Below, one piece after another: positions 36,427 through 46,269 of a stretch of DNA of 64,000 bases. Position 1 is the stretch's first letter. Each line of letters opens with the position of its first letter. The DNA is taken from NCBI GenBank assembly GCA_963759055.1, contig CAVWYD010000003.1, positions 124,001 through 188,000 of the forward strand, given 5' to 3'. The notes under the pieces are model-generated. The model was given only the letters and a program-made list of their open reading frames with translations. It made no database searches and was not told the origin of the DNA. The position numbers were made by a program, and so were the translations under genes. This stretch comes from Thiosocius sp963759055. GTDB lineage: Bacteria > Pseudomonadota > Gammaproteobacteria > Chromatiales > Chromatiaceae.

Positions 36427-38514
36427 TCAACGCAAGGTGAGTGTGTCCTTGAGGATCTTTGGCGTAACGAAGATCAGCAGCTCACTGTTTTGATCGTCGA
36501 TCGCTTCCTGCTTGAACATGAAGCCCAGATAGGGCAGATCACCAAAGAAGGGAACCCGCTCCGTCCGCTTGGACTTGGTGCGTTCAAACACGCCGCCAAG
36601 TACGACCGTTTCACCATTGTCGACCAGTACCGAGGTCTCGACTTCACGCGTATCGATCGGCGGGACACCAAGTACCGCACGGGTGAAATCCGGGCTGTCC
36701 TTGTTGACCTTGAGATCCATGATCACGCGGTCGTCCGGCGTGATATGCGGCGTTACTTCCAGCTGCAACACGGCCTCTTTGAAGGATACCGTGGTTGCAC
36801 CGCTCGATGCGGCCTCCTGATACGGAACCTCGATACCCTGCTTGATCGTCGCCTTGTTCTGGTCAGAGGTGATGACGCGCGGGCTGGAGACGATCTCGCC
36901 CTTGCCCTCCTGTTGCATGGCGGTCAACTCCAGGCGCAGCAGGTAAGAACCCAGCTTGCCGATAACCATATTGACGCCACTGGTAGCGGCGGTTGCAGGC
37001 AGGTTTACGAGGAGATTGCCTATCTGACTGTCCCCAGCCGGGCCGCCTGGGGGCCCAGGGAGAGTCCCAACACCCCCGGCCACGATGCCGTAGTTGCCGT
37101 CTATGCTTCCGTTCGCACTACCGCCAAGCCTGACGCCAAGGTCACGTGCGTAATCATTGATCGCAATAACGATGCGCGACTCGATCAAGACCTGACGAAC
37201 CGGGATATCGAGACTGTTCACCAGGGCACGCACCTCGCTCAGCTTGGCCGCAGTATCCTGGACCAGCAGGGTATTGGTACGTTCATCGATCGATACGCTG
37301 CCACGCTCGGAGATCAGCTTGTTCTCGGCCGACTTCAGCAGTGCGGCCAGATCGGCGGCCTTGGCGTAGTTTATCTGGACCAGTTCGGAGCGCAGCGGGG
37401 CCAGCTCTTCGATCTGCTGCTGCGATTCCAGCTCCAGCTTCTCGCGCGCAGCGATCTCTTCCGTCGGCGCGACCAGTACGACATTGTCATTGCGCCGCAT
37501 CGACAGACCCCGGGTCTTGAGGATGATATCCATCGCCTGATCCCAGGGAACGTTCTTGAGACGCAGGGTAATACGACCGGAAACCGTGTCGCTGACAACC
37601 ATGTTCAGGCCGGTGAAATCGGCCAGCAACTGCAGCACCGCGCGAACTTCGATGTCCTGGAAGTTCAGGGACAGACGATCGCCCTCGTAGACCTGTTGCT
37701 CCTTGAGACGGGCCTCCTTCTCCTGCCTGGTCAGGGACCGGAACTCGACGGTATAGGTATTGTTTGCCTGGTACGCGAGGTGTTCAAACTCACCTGAGGT
37801 GGCGATGCTCATGCGCACATTGCGGCCGTCCGGGCGCGTCTCGATGGTCTTCACCGGAGTGGCAAAATCCATCACATCGAGCGTACGTGCCAACTGCTGC
37901 GGCAGACTGGTGTCCATGAAGTCGAGCACCACACGGTCGCCCTGCTGTCGCATGTCGACCACAATGGAGGGACTCGACAGCTCGATTTCCACCCGGCCCT
38001 CACCATCAGGTCCGCGGCGGAAGTCGACGTTTTCCAGCCCGAGGCCGCTGCGTGCCGGCACGTTGCGGTCTGAGGCCATCGACGCTTTGGGCGCGCTGGT
38101 GGCAGACATGCTGCCAGCACCCCCGCCGGCACCGACACTGACTATGAGCCGGTTGCCTTCCGCGCGAATCTCATGGGCCACCTGCTCCAGCAGATTGATC
38201 ACCACACGGGTACGATCGCCTGCTTCAATAGCCGTGATACTGCGCGCCATGCCAATCGCCACAGGCGTGACCTTCTGCGCCAGAGCGCTGGTCGTGTTCG
38301 CCAGATCGATCGCAATGCGTGCCGGATTATCAGTAGTGAACGACAGGGGTTCACCCACCGGCTCACTGGTCGTCAGCACGATCTCCACCCGGTTACCGGG
38401 CAAGGCCGAAAAACTGATGTCCTGCAACTGATTAGCCAGCGCATCGGACAGGAAGGCCCATAGCAGCACCACTCCGATCAGTGCAGTCTTGCGCGCCTTT
38501 ACCTTCTTAAACAT
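36427..38514 (-). CDS. pilQ: Type IV pilus secretin PilQ
   Basis: The 695-residue outer-membrane secretin forms the pilus exit channel. After a signal peptide (LIGVVLLWAFLSDALA) come two AMIN domains (SFSALPGNRVEIVLTTSEP and GRVEIELSSPSIVVDM) that bind peptidoglycan. Then come an STN/N0 domain (LSLNFQDIEVRAVLQLLADF) and the secretin core with GEIVSSPRVITSDQNKATIK and EVETSVLVDNGETVVLGGVF. It is the last gene of pilMNOPQ, 11 bp after pilP. Confidence 0.95.
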   Translation of the reverse strand: MFKKVKARKTALIGVVLLWAFLSDALANQLQDISFSALPGNRVEIVLTTSEPVGEPLSFTTDNPARIAIDLANTTSALAQKVTPVAIGMARSITAIEAGDRTRVVINLLEQVAHEIRAEGNRLIVSVGAGGGAGSMSATSAPKASMASDRNVPARSGLGLENVDFRRGPDGEGRVEIELSSPSIVVDMRQQGDRVVLDFMDTSLPQQLARTLDVMDFATPVKTIETRPDGRNVRMSIATSGEFEHLAYQANNTYTVEFRSLTRQEKEARLKEQQVYEGDRLSLNFQDIEVRAVLQLLADFTGLNMVVSDTVSGRITLRLKNVPWDQAMDIILKTRGLSMRRNDNVVLVAPTEEIAAREKLELESQQQIEELAPLRSELVQINYAKAADLAALLKSAENKLISERGSVSIDERTNTLLVQDTAAKLSEVRALVNSLDIPVRQVLIESRIVIAINDYARDLGVRLGGSANGSIDGNYGIVAGGVGTLPGPPGGPAGDSQIGNLLVNLPATAATSGVNMVIGKLGSYLLRLELTAMQQEGKGEIVSSPRVITSDQNKATIKQGIEVPYQEAASSGATTVSFKEAVLQLEVTPHITPDDRVIMDLKVNKDSPDFTRAVLGVPPIDTREVETSVLVDNGETVVLGGVFERTKSKRTERVPFFGDLPYLGFMFKQEAIDDQNSELLIFVTPKILKDTLTLR

Positions 38515-38525
38515 CGTGCCTTCTC

Positions 38526-39044
38526 CTATTCCCCGCCAAGTGCCACTGCCGCTTCTTTTTCAAGAAAACCTGAACCAGTGGGTACGAGTTCTATCAGCTC
38601 AATTTTCTCTTCACTGATCCGCGTGATTCTGCCATCGTTCAGGCCGATATAGTTACCCGGCGCAACGCGATGAATGGTTCCGTCCGAGGTCTTCAATAGA
38701 CCCCAGGTCTGTTCGTCCTGCTCCAGGGTGCCCACCATGCGCAGCGAGTCGAGTGAATATACCTCCAGCTCTTCCTTGCGCCGGTTCGGATCCGGGCGAA
38801 GACCATTGTCCAACACTGCCTCTGTCGCCACCGCATCATCTTCCTGACGGGTAAACGGGTCGCGACGGCTCTTTGCCGTGTACACGAAACCAATCACCTG
38901 CTTGATTTCCGGGATCGGCTCTATGCCTGCAGCCGGCCTGCTCTTCACTTCTTCAACGAATGTTTGAAGGTCAGACATGTCCCGGTTTACACAACCGGCC
39001 AACAACAGAGGCACTACCAAGGGGATGAACTTCCTCATCATCAA
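38526..39044 (-). CDS. pilP: Type IV pilus lipoprotein PilP
   Basis: The 172-residue lipoprotein has a lipobox LLLAGC at residues 14-19 and the HR domain region (RDPFTRQ, NRRKEELEVYSLDSLRMVGT, VAPGNYIGLNDGRITRISEE) that contacts the PilQ N-domains. The start overlaps the pilO stop by 4 bp. Confidence 0.94.
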   Translation of the reverse strand: MMMRKFIPLVVPLLLAGCVNRDMSDLQTFVEEVKSRPAAGIEPIPEIKQVIGFVYTAKSRRDPFTRQEDDAVATEAVLDNGLRPDPNRRKEELEVYSLDSLRMVGTLEQDEQTWGLLKTSDGTIHRVAPGNYIGLNDGRITRISEEKIELIELVPTGSGFLEKEAAVALGGE

Positions 39045-39631
39045 CCACCTGCCTCATCAAGGTAACGATAGGTACGCGCCGTTGCTTCCATGATCAGCTG
39101 ACCGGCCTTGTTCGGGCGCGGTTTGATCTGTACATCATGGATGGTCACGATCCGGGGCAAAGCGGCAAGACCGCTTACGAACTCACCGAATTCATGATAG
39201 GTGCCGACAACCCTGAGCTTAATCGGAAGCTCCGCATAAAAGTCTTTCGGCACCTCCGGCTGCGGCTGAAACAACTCAAACTCGAGGCCCGCTGCAAGCC
39301 CGGTCTGAGAGACATCCACCAACAGATCCGCCACCTCGGTGCGGTTGGGCAGCTGGCGCAACATGGCACCGAACGACTCCTCCATCTCAGCGAGCTGGGC
39401 CCGATAGGCCTCGAGATTCGCCGCCTTGGCCTGCTTACCCTCGAAATCCAGACGCAGTTCCTTTTCGGTGTTTTCAACCTGCGCCAGTGCCTTGTACTGG
39501 TCTTCGATATCCAGAAAATACCAGGCTGCCCCGACTCCGCCCATCAGAATCAGGATAAGGATGGCCTTTATCGCAGCCGGCCATTCCCCAATATTGCTGA
39601 AATCGAGTTCGTTGAGTTCCTGCATGTTCAT
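39041..39631 (-). CDS. pilO: Type IV pilus alignment protein PilO
   Basis: The 196-residue inner-membrane protein has one helix (AAIKAILILILMGGVGAAWYF), a coiled coil, and a ferredoxin-like periplasmic domain (LPIKLRVVGTYHEFGEFVSG). It pairs with PilN to align the pilus machine. It overlaps pilN and pilP by 4 bp each. Confidence 0.94.
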   Translation of the reverse strand: MNMQELNELDFSNIGEWPAAIKAILILILMGGVGAAWYFLDIEDQYKALAQVENTEKELRLDFEGKQAKAANLEAYRAQLAEMEESFGAMLRQLPNRTEVADLLVDVSQTGLAAGLEFELFQPQPEVPKDFYAELPIKLRVVGTYHEFGEFVSGLAALPRIVTIHDVQIKPRPNKAGQLIMEATARTYRYLDEAGG

Positions 39632-40194
39632 TGTGCCGAGTCCTCCTTCGGCACGACCTGGACCAGATCGAGCGTAAAGTTGCTGTCTGTCGCTTTTGCC
39701 CGATCCTGATCTTTGTGCTCGATGATGCGCAACTTGGGATTGTTGAGCCAGGGGCTCGCCTCGATGTTGCGCATATAGGTCGACACCCGGGCATTCGACT
39801 GTGCGCGGCCGTTCAGTACCAATTTCTTGCCGCGCTGTGTTGCCTGCGTGAGGTAGGCCCCATCCGGCACCACCGTAACCAGTTCGTCGAACAGATGAAC
39901 GATCTGCGGCCGGCTGACCTGCAGATCCTCGATCACCTTCATACGCGAGATGAGCTTTTGGCGCGTTCTTTCGAGTTCACGGATTTCGGCGATCTGCTTG
40001 TCAACCTTGGCGATCTCTCGTTCGAGGTACCGGTTGCGATCACGTTGATTGTCGATCATCCCCTGGTTAAACCAATGCCAGTAACCCATGCCAGCGACGG
40101 CCAGCACCAGGGCGCCCAGCACCATCACACCGAACTCGCGCAGGCGCTGCTTACGGAGCTTTTCGCGCCAGGGAAGAAGATTTATACGCGCCAT
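39628..40194 (-). CDS. pilN: Type IV pilus assembly protein PilN
   Basis: The 188-residue protein starts with the PilM-binding peptide INLLPWRE at residues 3-10. Next are a membrane helix (FGVMVLGALVLAVAGMGYWH) and a coiled coil, then the PilN fold (SRPQIVHLFDELVTVVPDGA). Its start is 1 bp from the pilM stop. Confidence 0.95.
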   Translation of the reverse strand: MARINLLPWREKLRKQRLREFGVMVLGALVLAVAGMGYWHWFNQGMIDNQRDRNRYLEREIAKVDKQIAEIRELERTRQKLISRMKVIEDLQVSRPQIVHLFDELVTVVPDGAYLTQATQRGKKLVLNGRAQSNARVSTYMRNIEASPWLNNPKLRIIEHKDQDRAKATDSNFTLDLVQVVPKEDSAQ

Positions 40195-40195
40195 G

Positions 40196-41269
40196 TCAGT
40201 CGAAACTCCTCAGTGCCAGGCCGCAGGCAATCATCAGTGCCGGGGCATCATTGCTGAGAACCTGGGGTTTCACCCTCGAGGCCACCGCCATGTTTGCAAA
40301 CGGATTGGCGATCACTGTCTCCACCCCGAGTCTTTCCTGGATCAGGTCGTCGATACCGGGGACCGAAGAGCTGCCACCGGCGAGAACCACCAGGTCGACG
40401 CTGTTGAACGCACTCGCCGAATAGAAAAACTGGATGGAGCGACTGACCTGTTGCGCCATGGCCTCTTTGAACGGTTCCAGCACCTCCGGGATGTAATTGT
40501 CAGGCAGACCGCCCTGGCGCTTGGCCATTCCGGCCTCCTCAACCGACAACCCGTAGCGACGCTGGATCTCTTCCGTCAGCTGACGCCCGCCGAAGTTCTG
40601 CTCGCGGGTGTAAACGATATGATTGTTGTGCAACACGTTCAGCGTCGTGGTGGTCGCACCGATATCCGCCACTGCTATCGTCTGCGACTCTCCCGCGTTC
40701 GGCCACTGGTCGGCCAGCTGGGAACAGGCGCTTTCCATCGCATAGGCCTCGACATCAACGATGTCACAGGTCAATCCGGCAAGTTCGAGTGCCGCCACTC
40801 TGTCGTCCACATTCTCGCTCCGTGATGCGGCAAGCAACACGTCAACGAGTTCGGGACTCTTGTCGGAGGTGCCCTGGACCTGGAAGTCGATATTGACTTC
40901 TTCGAGGGGGTAGGGGATGTACTGGTCGGCCTCGAGCTGGATCTGGCTCTCCATCTCCGACTCGGTCAACGATGCCGGCATCGAAATCACCTTGGTGATT
41001 ACCGCCGAACCGGATACCGCGACCGCTGCGCGCTTGTTCCGGGTGCCGGCCTTGCGGACGACATTTCGGACAGCTTTGCCAACGGCGTCGACATCCGCGA
41101 TGTTTTTCTCCACCACCGCTGTCGAAGGCAAGGGCTCCACCGCGTAGCTCTCCACGCGATACCGCACGCCCCCGCGACCATTATGCTGACTCAGTTCGAG
41201 CAGCTTTACCGCTGTTGAGCTGATATCCAGCCCGAGTAGCGGCACCTTCTTCTGGGTAAAAAGGCCCAT
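40196..41269 (-). CDS. pilM: Type IV pilus actin-like ATPase PilM
   Basis: The 357-residue cytoplasmic protein has the FtsA/actin fold: phosphate-binding LLGLDISSTAVKLLELS at the N-terminus, TIAVADIGATTTTLNVL (second phosphate loop) and LVVLAGGSSSVPGIDDLIQE (adenosine). It binds the cytoplasmic peptide of PilN. It is the first gene of the pil operon, and the promoter region lies in 41270-41619. A GGAAG sequence precedes the start. Confidence 0.95.
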   Translation of the reverse strand: MGLFTQKKVPLLGLDISSTAVKLLELSQHNGRGGVRYRVESYAVEPLPSTAVVEKNIADVDAVGKAVRNVVRKAGTRNKRAAVAVSGSAVITKVISMPASLTESEMESQIQLEADQYIPYPLEEVNIDFQVQGTSDKSPELVDVLLAASRSENVDDRVAALELAGLTCDIVDVEAYAMESACSQLADQWPNAGESQTIAVADIGATTTTLNVLHNNHIVYTREQNFGGRQLTEEIQRRYGLSVEEAGMAKRQGGLPDNYIPEVLEPFKEAMAQQVSRSIQFFYSASAFNSVDLVVLAGGSSSVPGIDDLIQERLGVETVIANPFANMAVASRVKPQVLSNDAPALMIACGLALRSFD

Positions 41270-41619
41270 GACGATTTTTTTCCAACTTCCTTTGGTGTGC
41301 TTTCCCGAGTGCCATACCGCCCCGGATCTTGGGGTAGTCAGCGGCAGCCTGGAGTTTTTTCTTTAATAAAACGTCTCAAGTATAAAACCTTATGACATTT
41401 TTTTTGAAGGAATTAAAGTCCAAGCGGAACTATTGTCGTTTTGCACTGCCTCATTGCCGCGCCGAGCGATGCCGTAACCAACCCGCTGGCATTGATGCCG
41501 TCCAACCCTTTGCCCGACCACTGCCGGGCCAAATCGACCACCAACTGCGCGGCCTTTCGGGCTAGTATAGCGGCCCGTCTGGAAAGGGTTGTCGGCACCA
41601 TTCCTGAAGACTGTAATCT
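41270..41619. other. Divergent promoter region between pilM and mrcA
   Basis: An AT-rich segment at about 41350-41420 contains TATACT on the minus strand, a likely pilM -10 box. On the plus strand TAGTAT near 41564-41569 could serve mrcA. Open frames in both directions across 41413-41623 have no recognisable protein and are treated as chance. Confidence 0.45.
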
Positions 41620-44052
41620 GTGAACAAGCGCATGAAGTGGCTCCTGAAAATATTTAAGTTCGGATTGATCCTGGGCATCATCGGGGCCTTTGTGGGGGCG
41701 GCTGCACTCGCTGCCGCCTATTATTACCTTGAGCCCGATCTCCCGGATATCAACAATCTGCGCGAAGTACGGCTGCAGGTCCCACTGAAAGTATTCAGCA
41801 GGGACGGCAAGCTGATCGCTGAGTTCGGCGAAAAGCGGCGCAACCCGCTCACCTATGCAGAGATTCCGGAGCAGATGGTCCAGGCGGTCCTGTCGGCCGA
41901 GGACTCAAACTTCTTTCACCATCCGGGCGTGGATTATCGCGGCCTCTTGCGGGCCGGGTTACAGCTTGCGCTGACCGGCAAAAAGAAGCAGGGCGGCAGC
42001 ACCATCACCATGCAGGTGGCGCGCAATTTCTACCTGAGTCGCAAAAAGACCTACACCCGCAAGCTGAGCGAGATATTTCTTGCCCTGCGGATAGAAAAGG
42101 AACTTACCAAGCCGGAGATACTCGAGCTGTATCTCAATAAGATTTACCTCGGCCACCGCTCCTACGGGGTCGGTGCCGCAGCGCGTGTCTATTACGGCAA
42201 GACCGTGGCAGAACTCGATCTTGCCCAGACAGCCATGGTCGCAGGGCTGCCGAAGGCTCCTTCGAGCTTCAACCCGCTGGCGAATCCCCCGCGCGCCCTG
42301 GAGCGCCGCAATTACGTCCTCGACCGCATGCTCGAACTAGGATTTATCAGTCAGGCCGATCATGCAGCGGCCACAACGCAGCCCATAACCGCCAGCCGCT
42401 ACGCCGCCGATATCGAGGTCGAGGCGCCCTATGTCGCCGAGATGGTGCGCTCGGAAATGGTCGAGCGCTACGATCAGGAGGCCTATACGGGCGGCTACTC
42501 TGTTTACACCACGCTGGCGACCAAAGAACAGACGGCTGCAAACAGCGCGATACGCGATGCGCTCGACGCCTACAGCGAACGACATGGCTACCACGGTCCC
42601 GAGACCCGGCTCGAGCCACTGCCATCAGACCCGGCAGCTCTCGATGCGTTACTCGCGGATAGCGCGACCGTCGGATCACTCAGGCCGTCGATCGTCACCG
42701 CAGTGGAGGAAAAATCGGCCCGCATCTATCTGGGCAATGATGAGTACGGCACCATCGGTTGGGAGCAGATGAAATGGGCGCGCCCGTTCGTCAACACAGA
42801 CCGGCTAGGACCTGCCCCTAAAAAAGCCGCGGATATCGTCAAACCGGGGGATCTGGTCAGGGTCAAAGCAGTCGATGTGGACAAACAAAGGGCGTGGCGA
42901 CTTTCACAGCTGCCCCGTGCGGCGGGAGCATTCATCGCCCTCGACCCCAATAGCGGCGCGATTCGCGCCCTGGTAGGCGGTTACGACTTTTACTTCAGCA
43001 AGTTCAACCGGGTCACGCAGGCCAAGCGGCAGCCCGGTTCGGGCTTTAAAGCTTTCATCTACTCGGCCGCGCTGGAAAATGGGTTTACCCCCGCAAGCCT
43101 CATCAACGATGCCCCGGTGGTATTCGAGGACCCCAGCCTGGAAGGGGCCTGGCGGCCGGAAAACTACTCCGGCAAATTTTTCGGTCCCACCCGGCTGCGC
43201 TACGCGTTGACCAAATCCCGCAACCTGGTATCCATTCGTCTGCTGCGCAGCATGGGTGTGGAGGCGGCACTGGAACACATCGCGAAGTTCGGTTTCAACC
43301 CCGATGAACTGCCGCACAATCTGTCTCTGGCCCTCGGCAGCGCGGACGTCACGCCACTGCAGATGGCCACAGGCTATGCCGTGCTCGCCAATGGTGGATA
43401 CCGTGTTGAACCCTATATCATCGAGCGCATCGAGCAGGCTGGCTTGGGCGTGGTGTTCGAGGCGAAACCAAGGCTGGTCTGCACCGAATGCCCGCCACCC
43501 AGCGCAACCGCTGACGAAAACGGGCAAGCCGATAACGGCTATGCGCCACGCGTACTGGATCAGCGCAATCGCTTCCTCATGTATTCGATGATGCAGGATG
43601 TGATACTGCAGGGCACAGCAACCAGGGCGCGCGAACTGGGCCGCAAAGACCTTGCCGGCAAGACCGGTACCACCAATGACCAGCGTGATGCCTGGTTCAA
43701 TGGCTTCAACCAGCACCTGGTGGCCAATGCCTGGGTCGGTTTCGACGACAACAGCAAGCTCGGCCGCGGCGAAGTCGGCGGCAAGGCCGCCCTGCCGGCC
43801 TGGATGGACTTCATGCGCGTGGCACTCAAGGATATCCCGGACGAAGAACCCGAAATGCCACCGGAAATTGTCACCGTTCGTATCGATCCTGCAACCGGCG
43901 CGAAAGCGACCGCTGCCACCGAGGGTGCGATTTTCGAGATGTTCCGTGCGGAAAATGCCCCCGGCGCTGCCGGATACGCCGCCAGCGATGACAAGGGCGC
44001 CATAACAACGCCCGTCGCCGCCCCGCCCGCGGCCACGCGGGACCTGTTCTGA
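41620..44052 (+). CDS. mrcA: Penicillin-binding protein 1A
   Basis: The 810-residue bifunctional peptidoglycan synthase has an N-terminal helix (LILGIIGAFVGAAALAAAYYY). The glycosyltransferase domain has EDSNFFHHPGVDYRGLLRA with the catalytic Glu, and GGSTITMQVARNFYLSRKK. The transpeptidase domain has SxxK in QPGSGFKAFIY, SRN in TKSRNLVSI and KTG in LAGKTGTTNDQRDAWFNG. An OB-like insertion lies between. The start may be GTG 41620 or ATG 41632; neither has a strong ribosome binding site. Divergent from pilM as ponA is in Pseudomonas. Confidence 0.94.
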   Translation: MNKRMKWLLKIFKFGLILGIIGAFVGAAALAAAYYYLEPDLPDINNLREVRLQVPLKVFSRDGKLIAEFGEKRRNPLTYAEIPEQMVQAVLSAEDSNFFHHPGVDYRGLLRAGLQLALTGKKKQGGSTITMQVARNFYLSRKKTYTRKLSEIFLALRIEKELTKPEILELYLNKIYLGHRSYGVGAAARVYYGKTVAELDLAQTAMVAGLPKAPSSFNPLANPPRALERRNYVLDRMLELGFISQADHAAATTQPITASRYAADIEVEAPYVAEMVRSEMVERYDQEAYTGGYSVYTTLATKEQTAANSAIRDALDAYSERHGYHGPETRLEPLPSDPAALDALLADSATVGSLRPSIVTAVEEKSARIYLGNDEYGTIGWEQMKWARPFVNTDRLGPAPKKAADIVKPGDLVRVKAVDVDKQRAWRLSQLPRAAGAFIALDPNSGAIRALVGGYDFYFSKFNRVTQAKRQPGSGFKAFIYSAALENGFTPASLINDAPVVFEDPSLEGAWRPENYSGKFFGPTRLRYALTKSRNLVSIRLLRSMGVEAALEHIAKFGFNPDELPHNLSLALGSADVTPLQMATGYAVLANGGYRVEPYIIERIEQAGLGVVFEAKPRLVCTECPPPSATADENGQADNGYAPRVLDQRNRFLMYSMMQDVILQGTATRARELGRKDLAGKTGTTNDQRDAWFNGFNQHLVANAWVGFDDNSKLGRGEVGGKAALPAWMDFMRVALKDIPDEEPEMPPEIVTVRIDPATGAKATAATEGAIFEMFRAENAPGAAGYAASDDKGAITTPVAAPPAATRDLF

Positions 44053-44645
44053 GCAAGGCAGCGCGACGGTCGGATCTGCGGGCCCTGCTGACAGATACGG
44101 CCAGACTGGTGGTTGATGACGGGCTGGAGCTGGAAGAAGCCTACCGGCGAACCTGCCACAAACAGGACATCCAGCTCAAGCAGACGCCACCGGTCGATGC
44201 CCTTCGTTCAGCGATCCGCGAATATCGCGAGTTGTTCAGACCGCAGCAACTCGTTCAGCTGCGGCAGCAGCGCAGGCTGGCCCTGCGGGCAATGTCCGAA
44301 TTTCTGCCATTCCAGCCGCAGCTCTTCGGTTCACTGCTGCACGGCGACGGCCCGGTGGACAAAATTCGGCTGCTATTGCTCGCAGACACCCCGGAACAGG
44401 TCATGCACCACATGAGCGACCGCCATATTCCCTGGCAAGACACCGAGGTGGTGCTGAGCTACTCGGGCGGGCGCCGGACAGCGCGCCCGGCCCTGCACTT
44501 TTTTGCCGGCGAGACAATGGTGGAACTGATCATGCTGGACCATCAGAGCCGCAGCGACCCGCCACGCGATCCGATGACCGGCAAACGACTGGAAATGCAG
44601 GACATCGATCAACTCAACGCCCTGCTCGATGAAGCACCGAACTGA
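44049..44645 (+). CDS. Conserved-looking hypothetical protein downstream of mrcA
   Basis: The frame is open from the end of mrcA. The first conventional start is GTG 44109 (178 residues), but the preceding codons also look coding (SKAARRSDLRALLTDTARLV), so translation probably begins at or near 44049, overlapping the mrcA stop. The N-terminal half is helical and charged. The C-terminal half has beta-rich stretches (DKIRLLLLADTPEQVMHHMS, ALHFFAGETMVELIMLDH). No domain is recognised. Tight linkage with mrcA suggests a cell-envelope connection, which is inference only. It is convergent with gltA, whose stop abuts at 44646. Confidence 0.65.
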   Translation: MSKAARRSDLRALLTDTARLVVDDGLELEEAYRRTCHKQDIQLKQTPPVDALRSAIREYRELFRPQQLVQLRQQRRLALRAMSEFLPFQPQLFGSLLHGDGPVDKIRLLLLADTPEQVMHHMSDRHIPWQDTEVVLSYSGGRRTARPALHFFAGETMVELIMLDHQSRSDPPRDPMTGKRLEMQDIDQLNALLDEAPN

Positions 44646-45941
44646 TCAGCGATCGCCTACAGGTACGTATTCGCGATGCCCGGCGCCCTGGTAAAGCTGA
44701 CGCGGACGCCCGATGCGGTGCCGCGGGTCATCCAGCATTTCTGTCCAGTGACTCACCCAGCCGGCGGTGCGTGCCAGGGCGAACATCACGGTGAACATAT
44801 TGTCCGGAATTCCCAGCGCTCGGTAGATGATCCCGGAATAGAAATCGACATTGGGATAAAGCTTTTTCTCGAGGAAGTATTCGTCTTTGGACGCGATCTC
44901 CTCCAGGCGCATCGCCAGCTCGAACAGCGGATTATTGCTGTCAGCCAGTTTTTCCAGGACCTGATAGCAGATCTCGCGGATGATCTTCGCCCGCGGATCG
45001 TAGTTCTTGTACACACGGTGGCCGAAGCCCATCAGGCGGAAGGGGTCGTCCTTGTCTTTCGCCTTTGAGATGTATTTGTCGACATTGTCCACGCTGCCGA
45101 TCTGCTCGAGCATGTCGAGCACGGCCTCGTTGGCGCCGCCGTGCGCCGGCCCCCAAAGCGAAGCCGTGCCTGCGGCAATACAGGCGAAGGGATTTGCGCC
45201 CGAGCTGCCGGCCAGACGCACGGTCGAGGTCGAAGCATTCTGTTCATGATCGGCGTGCAGGATAAACAACACGTCCAGGGCTCGTTCCGCCAACGGGTCC
45301 ACCACGTAGTCTTCGCAAGGCGTGGCAAACATCATATGCAGCAGATTGCCGGTATAGCTCAGGTGGTTTTGCGGGTACATCACCGGTTCGCCCACATTGT
45401 GCTTGTAACAGGCCGCGGCGATGGTCGGCAGCTTGGCGATCAGCCGGTGCGCGCTGATCTCTCGATGTCGCGGACAGCTGATGTCCATGGAGTCGTGGTA
45501 GAACGCCGAAAGCGAACCCACCACCGCCACCATCATCGCCATCGGGTGGGCGTTATTGTGGAAACCCTGAAAGAAGCGCAACAACGAATCGTTGATCATC
45601 GTGTGGTGCGTGATGATGCTGTTGAAGTCTTCCAACTGAACCGGCGTGGGCAGCTCCCCATACAAAAGCAGATAGGCGACTTCGACGAAGCTGGATTCTT
45701 CCGCCAGCTGTTCGATCGGATAGCCGCGGTAACGCAGAATCCCCTCGTTTCCGTCGATATAGGTGATCGAGCTGTCGCAACTCGCAGTGGACACGAAACC
45801 CGGATCGAAGGTGAACACCTTGCCCTGGCTGTACAGGCTTGAGATATCCACGCAATCCGGCCCTTCGGTACCGGAGAGCACGTTCAGTTCGATCGATTTA
45901 CCCGTGTCATTGAAGGTAAGGGTGGCTTTCCTGTCCGACAT
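44646..45941 (-). CDS. gltA: Citrate synthase (type II, hexameric form)
   Basis: The 431-residue TCA enzyme condenses acetyl-CoA and oxaloacetate. Catalytic residues are in FILHADHEQNASTSTVR (His), MGFGHRVYKNYDPRA (His) and LYPNVDFYSGIIYRALG (Asp). The N-terminal beta domain (TLTFNDTGKSIELNVLSG) and the NADH-responsive length match the E. coli-type enzyme. It is followed upstream in this window by mdh and malic enzyme genes, forming a C4 cluster read in the same direction. Confidence 0.96.
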   Translation of the reverse strand: MSDRKATLTFNDTGKSIELNVLSGTEGPDCVDISSLYSQGKVFTFDPGFVSTASCDSSITYIDGNEGILRYRGYPIEQLAEESSFVEVAYLLLYGELPTPVQLEDFNSIITHHTMINDSLLRFFQGFHNNAHPMAMMVAVVGSLSAFYHDSMDISCPRHREISAHRLIAKLPTIAAACYKHNVGEPVMYPQNHLSYTGNLLHMMFATPCEDYVVDPLAERALDVLFILHADHEQNASTSTVRLAGSSGANPFACIAAGTASLWGPAHGGANEAVLDMLEQIGSVDNVDKYISKAKDKDDPFRLMGFGHRVYKNYDPRAKIIREICYQVLEKLADSNNPLFELAMRLEEIASKDEYFLEKKLYPNVDFYSGIIYRALGIPDNMFTVMFALARTAGWVSHWTEMLDDPRHRIGRPRQLYQGAGHREYVPVGDR

Positions 45942-46269
45942 ATCGCCGCTCCTCTAGACTGAAATCAAGCTAGGCGGCAAGAGACTAGCACAAGCGGATT
46001 TCGATCCGATAATTGGAATTGCTGCAGTGCAGCGTAGCCGTTTTTCAATGCACATTGGGGTATTCCCTGCACTCAGCCAGCCTCCTCAGGATCATGCAGG
46101 AGCCCGATATCGGCACGAACTGCGCCAGGATCTGCGGTACCCCGGAGCTTTGCCGGTACATACCGGATGACGGGTGCTCACTCGCGAGACGCCGGAATTT
46201 CGCCGGCAGCTGAAAACATTAAAAAACTGTGGCACATCCCCAATTACGCACCGACAACTCCGGTGCGCG
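45942..46269. other. Intergenic region between mdh and gltA
   Basis: No gene seen. An inverted repeat CGCACCG and CGGTGCG at 46247-46267, followed on the minus strand by TTTTTT about 18 nt later, may be a weak mdh terminator. Another hairpin, GCCGGAATTTCGCCGGC, lies at 46191-46207. The gltA promoter should lie in the 45945-46050 part. Confidence 0.45.

Noticed and set aside
41270..41400. Sigma-54 site upstream of pilM (TGGCAC...GCA)
   Set aside because: The distance between the GG and GC elements is 11 bp rather than 10, and the -12 element does not match.
41413..41601. 62-codon minus-strand frame between pilM and mrcA
   Set aside because: No family resemblance and no start signal; an equally long frame on the other strand suggests chance.
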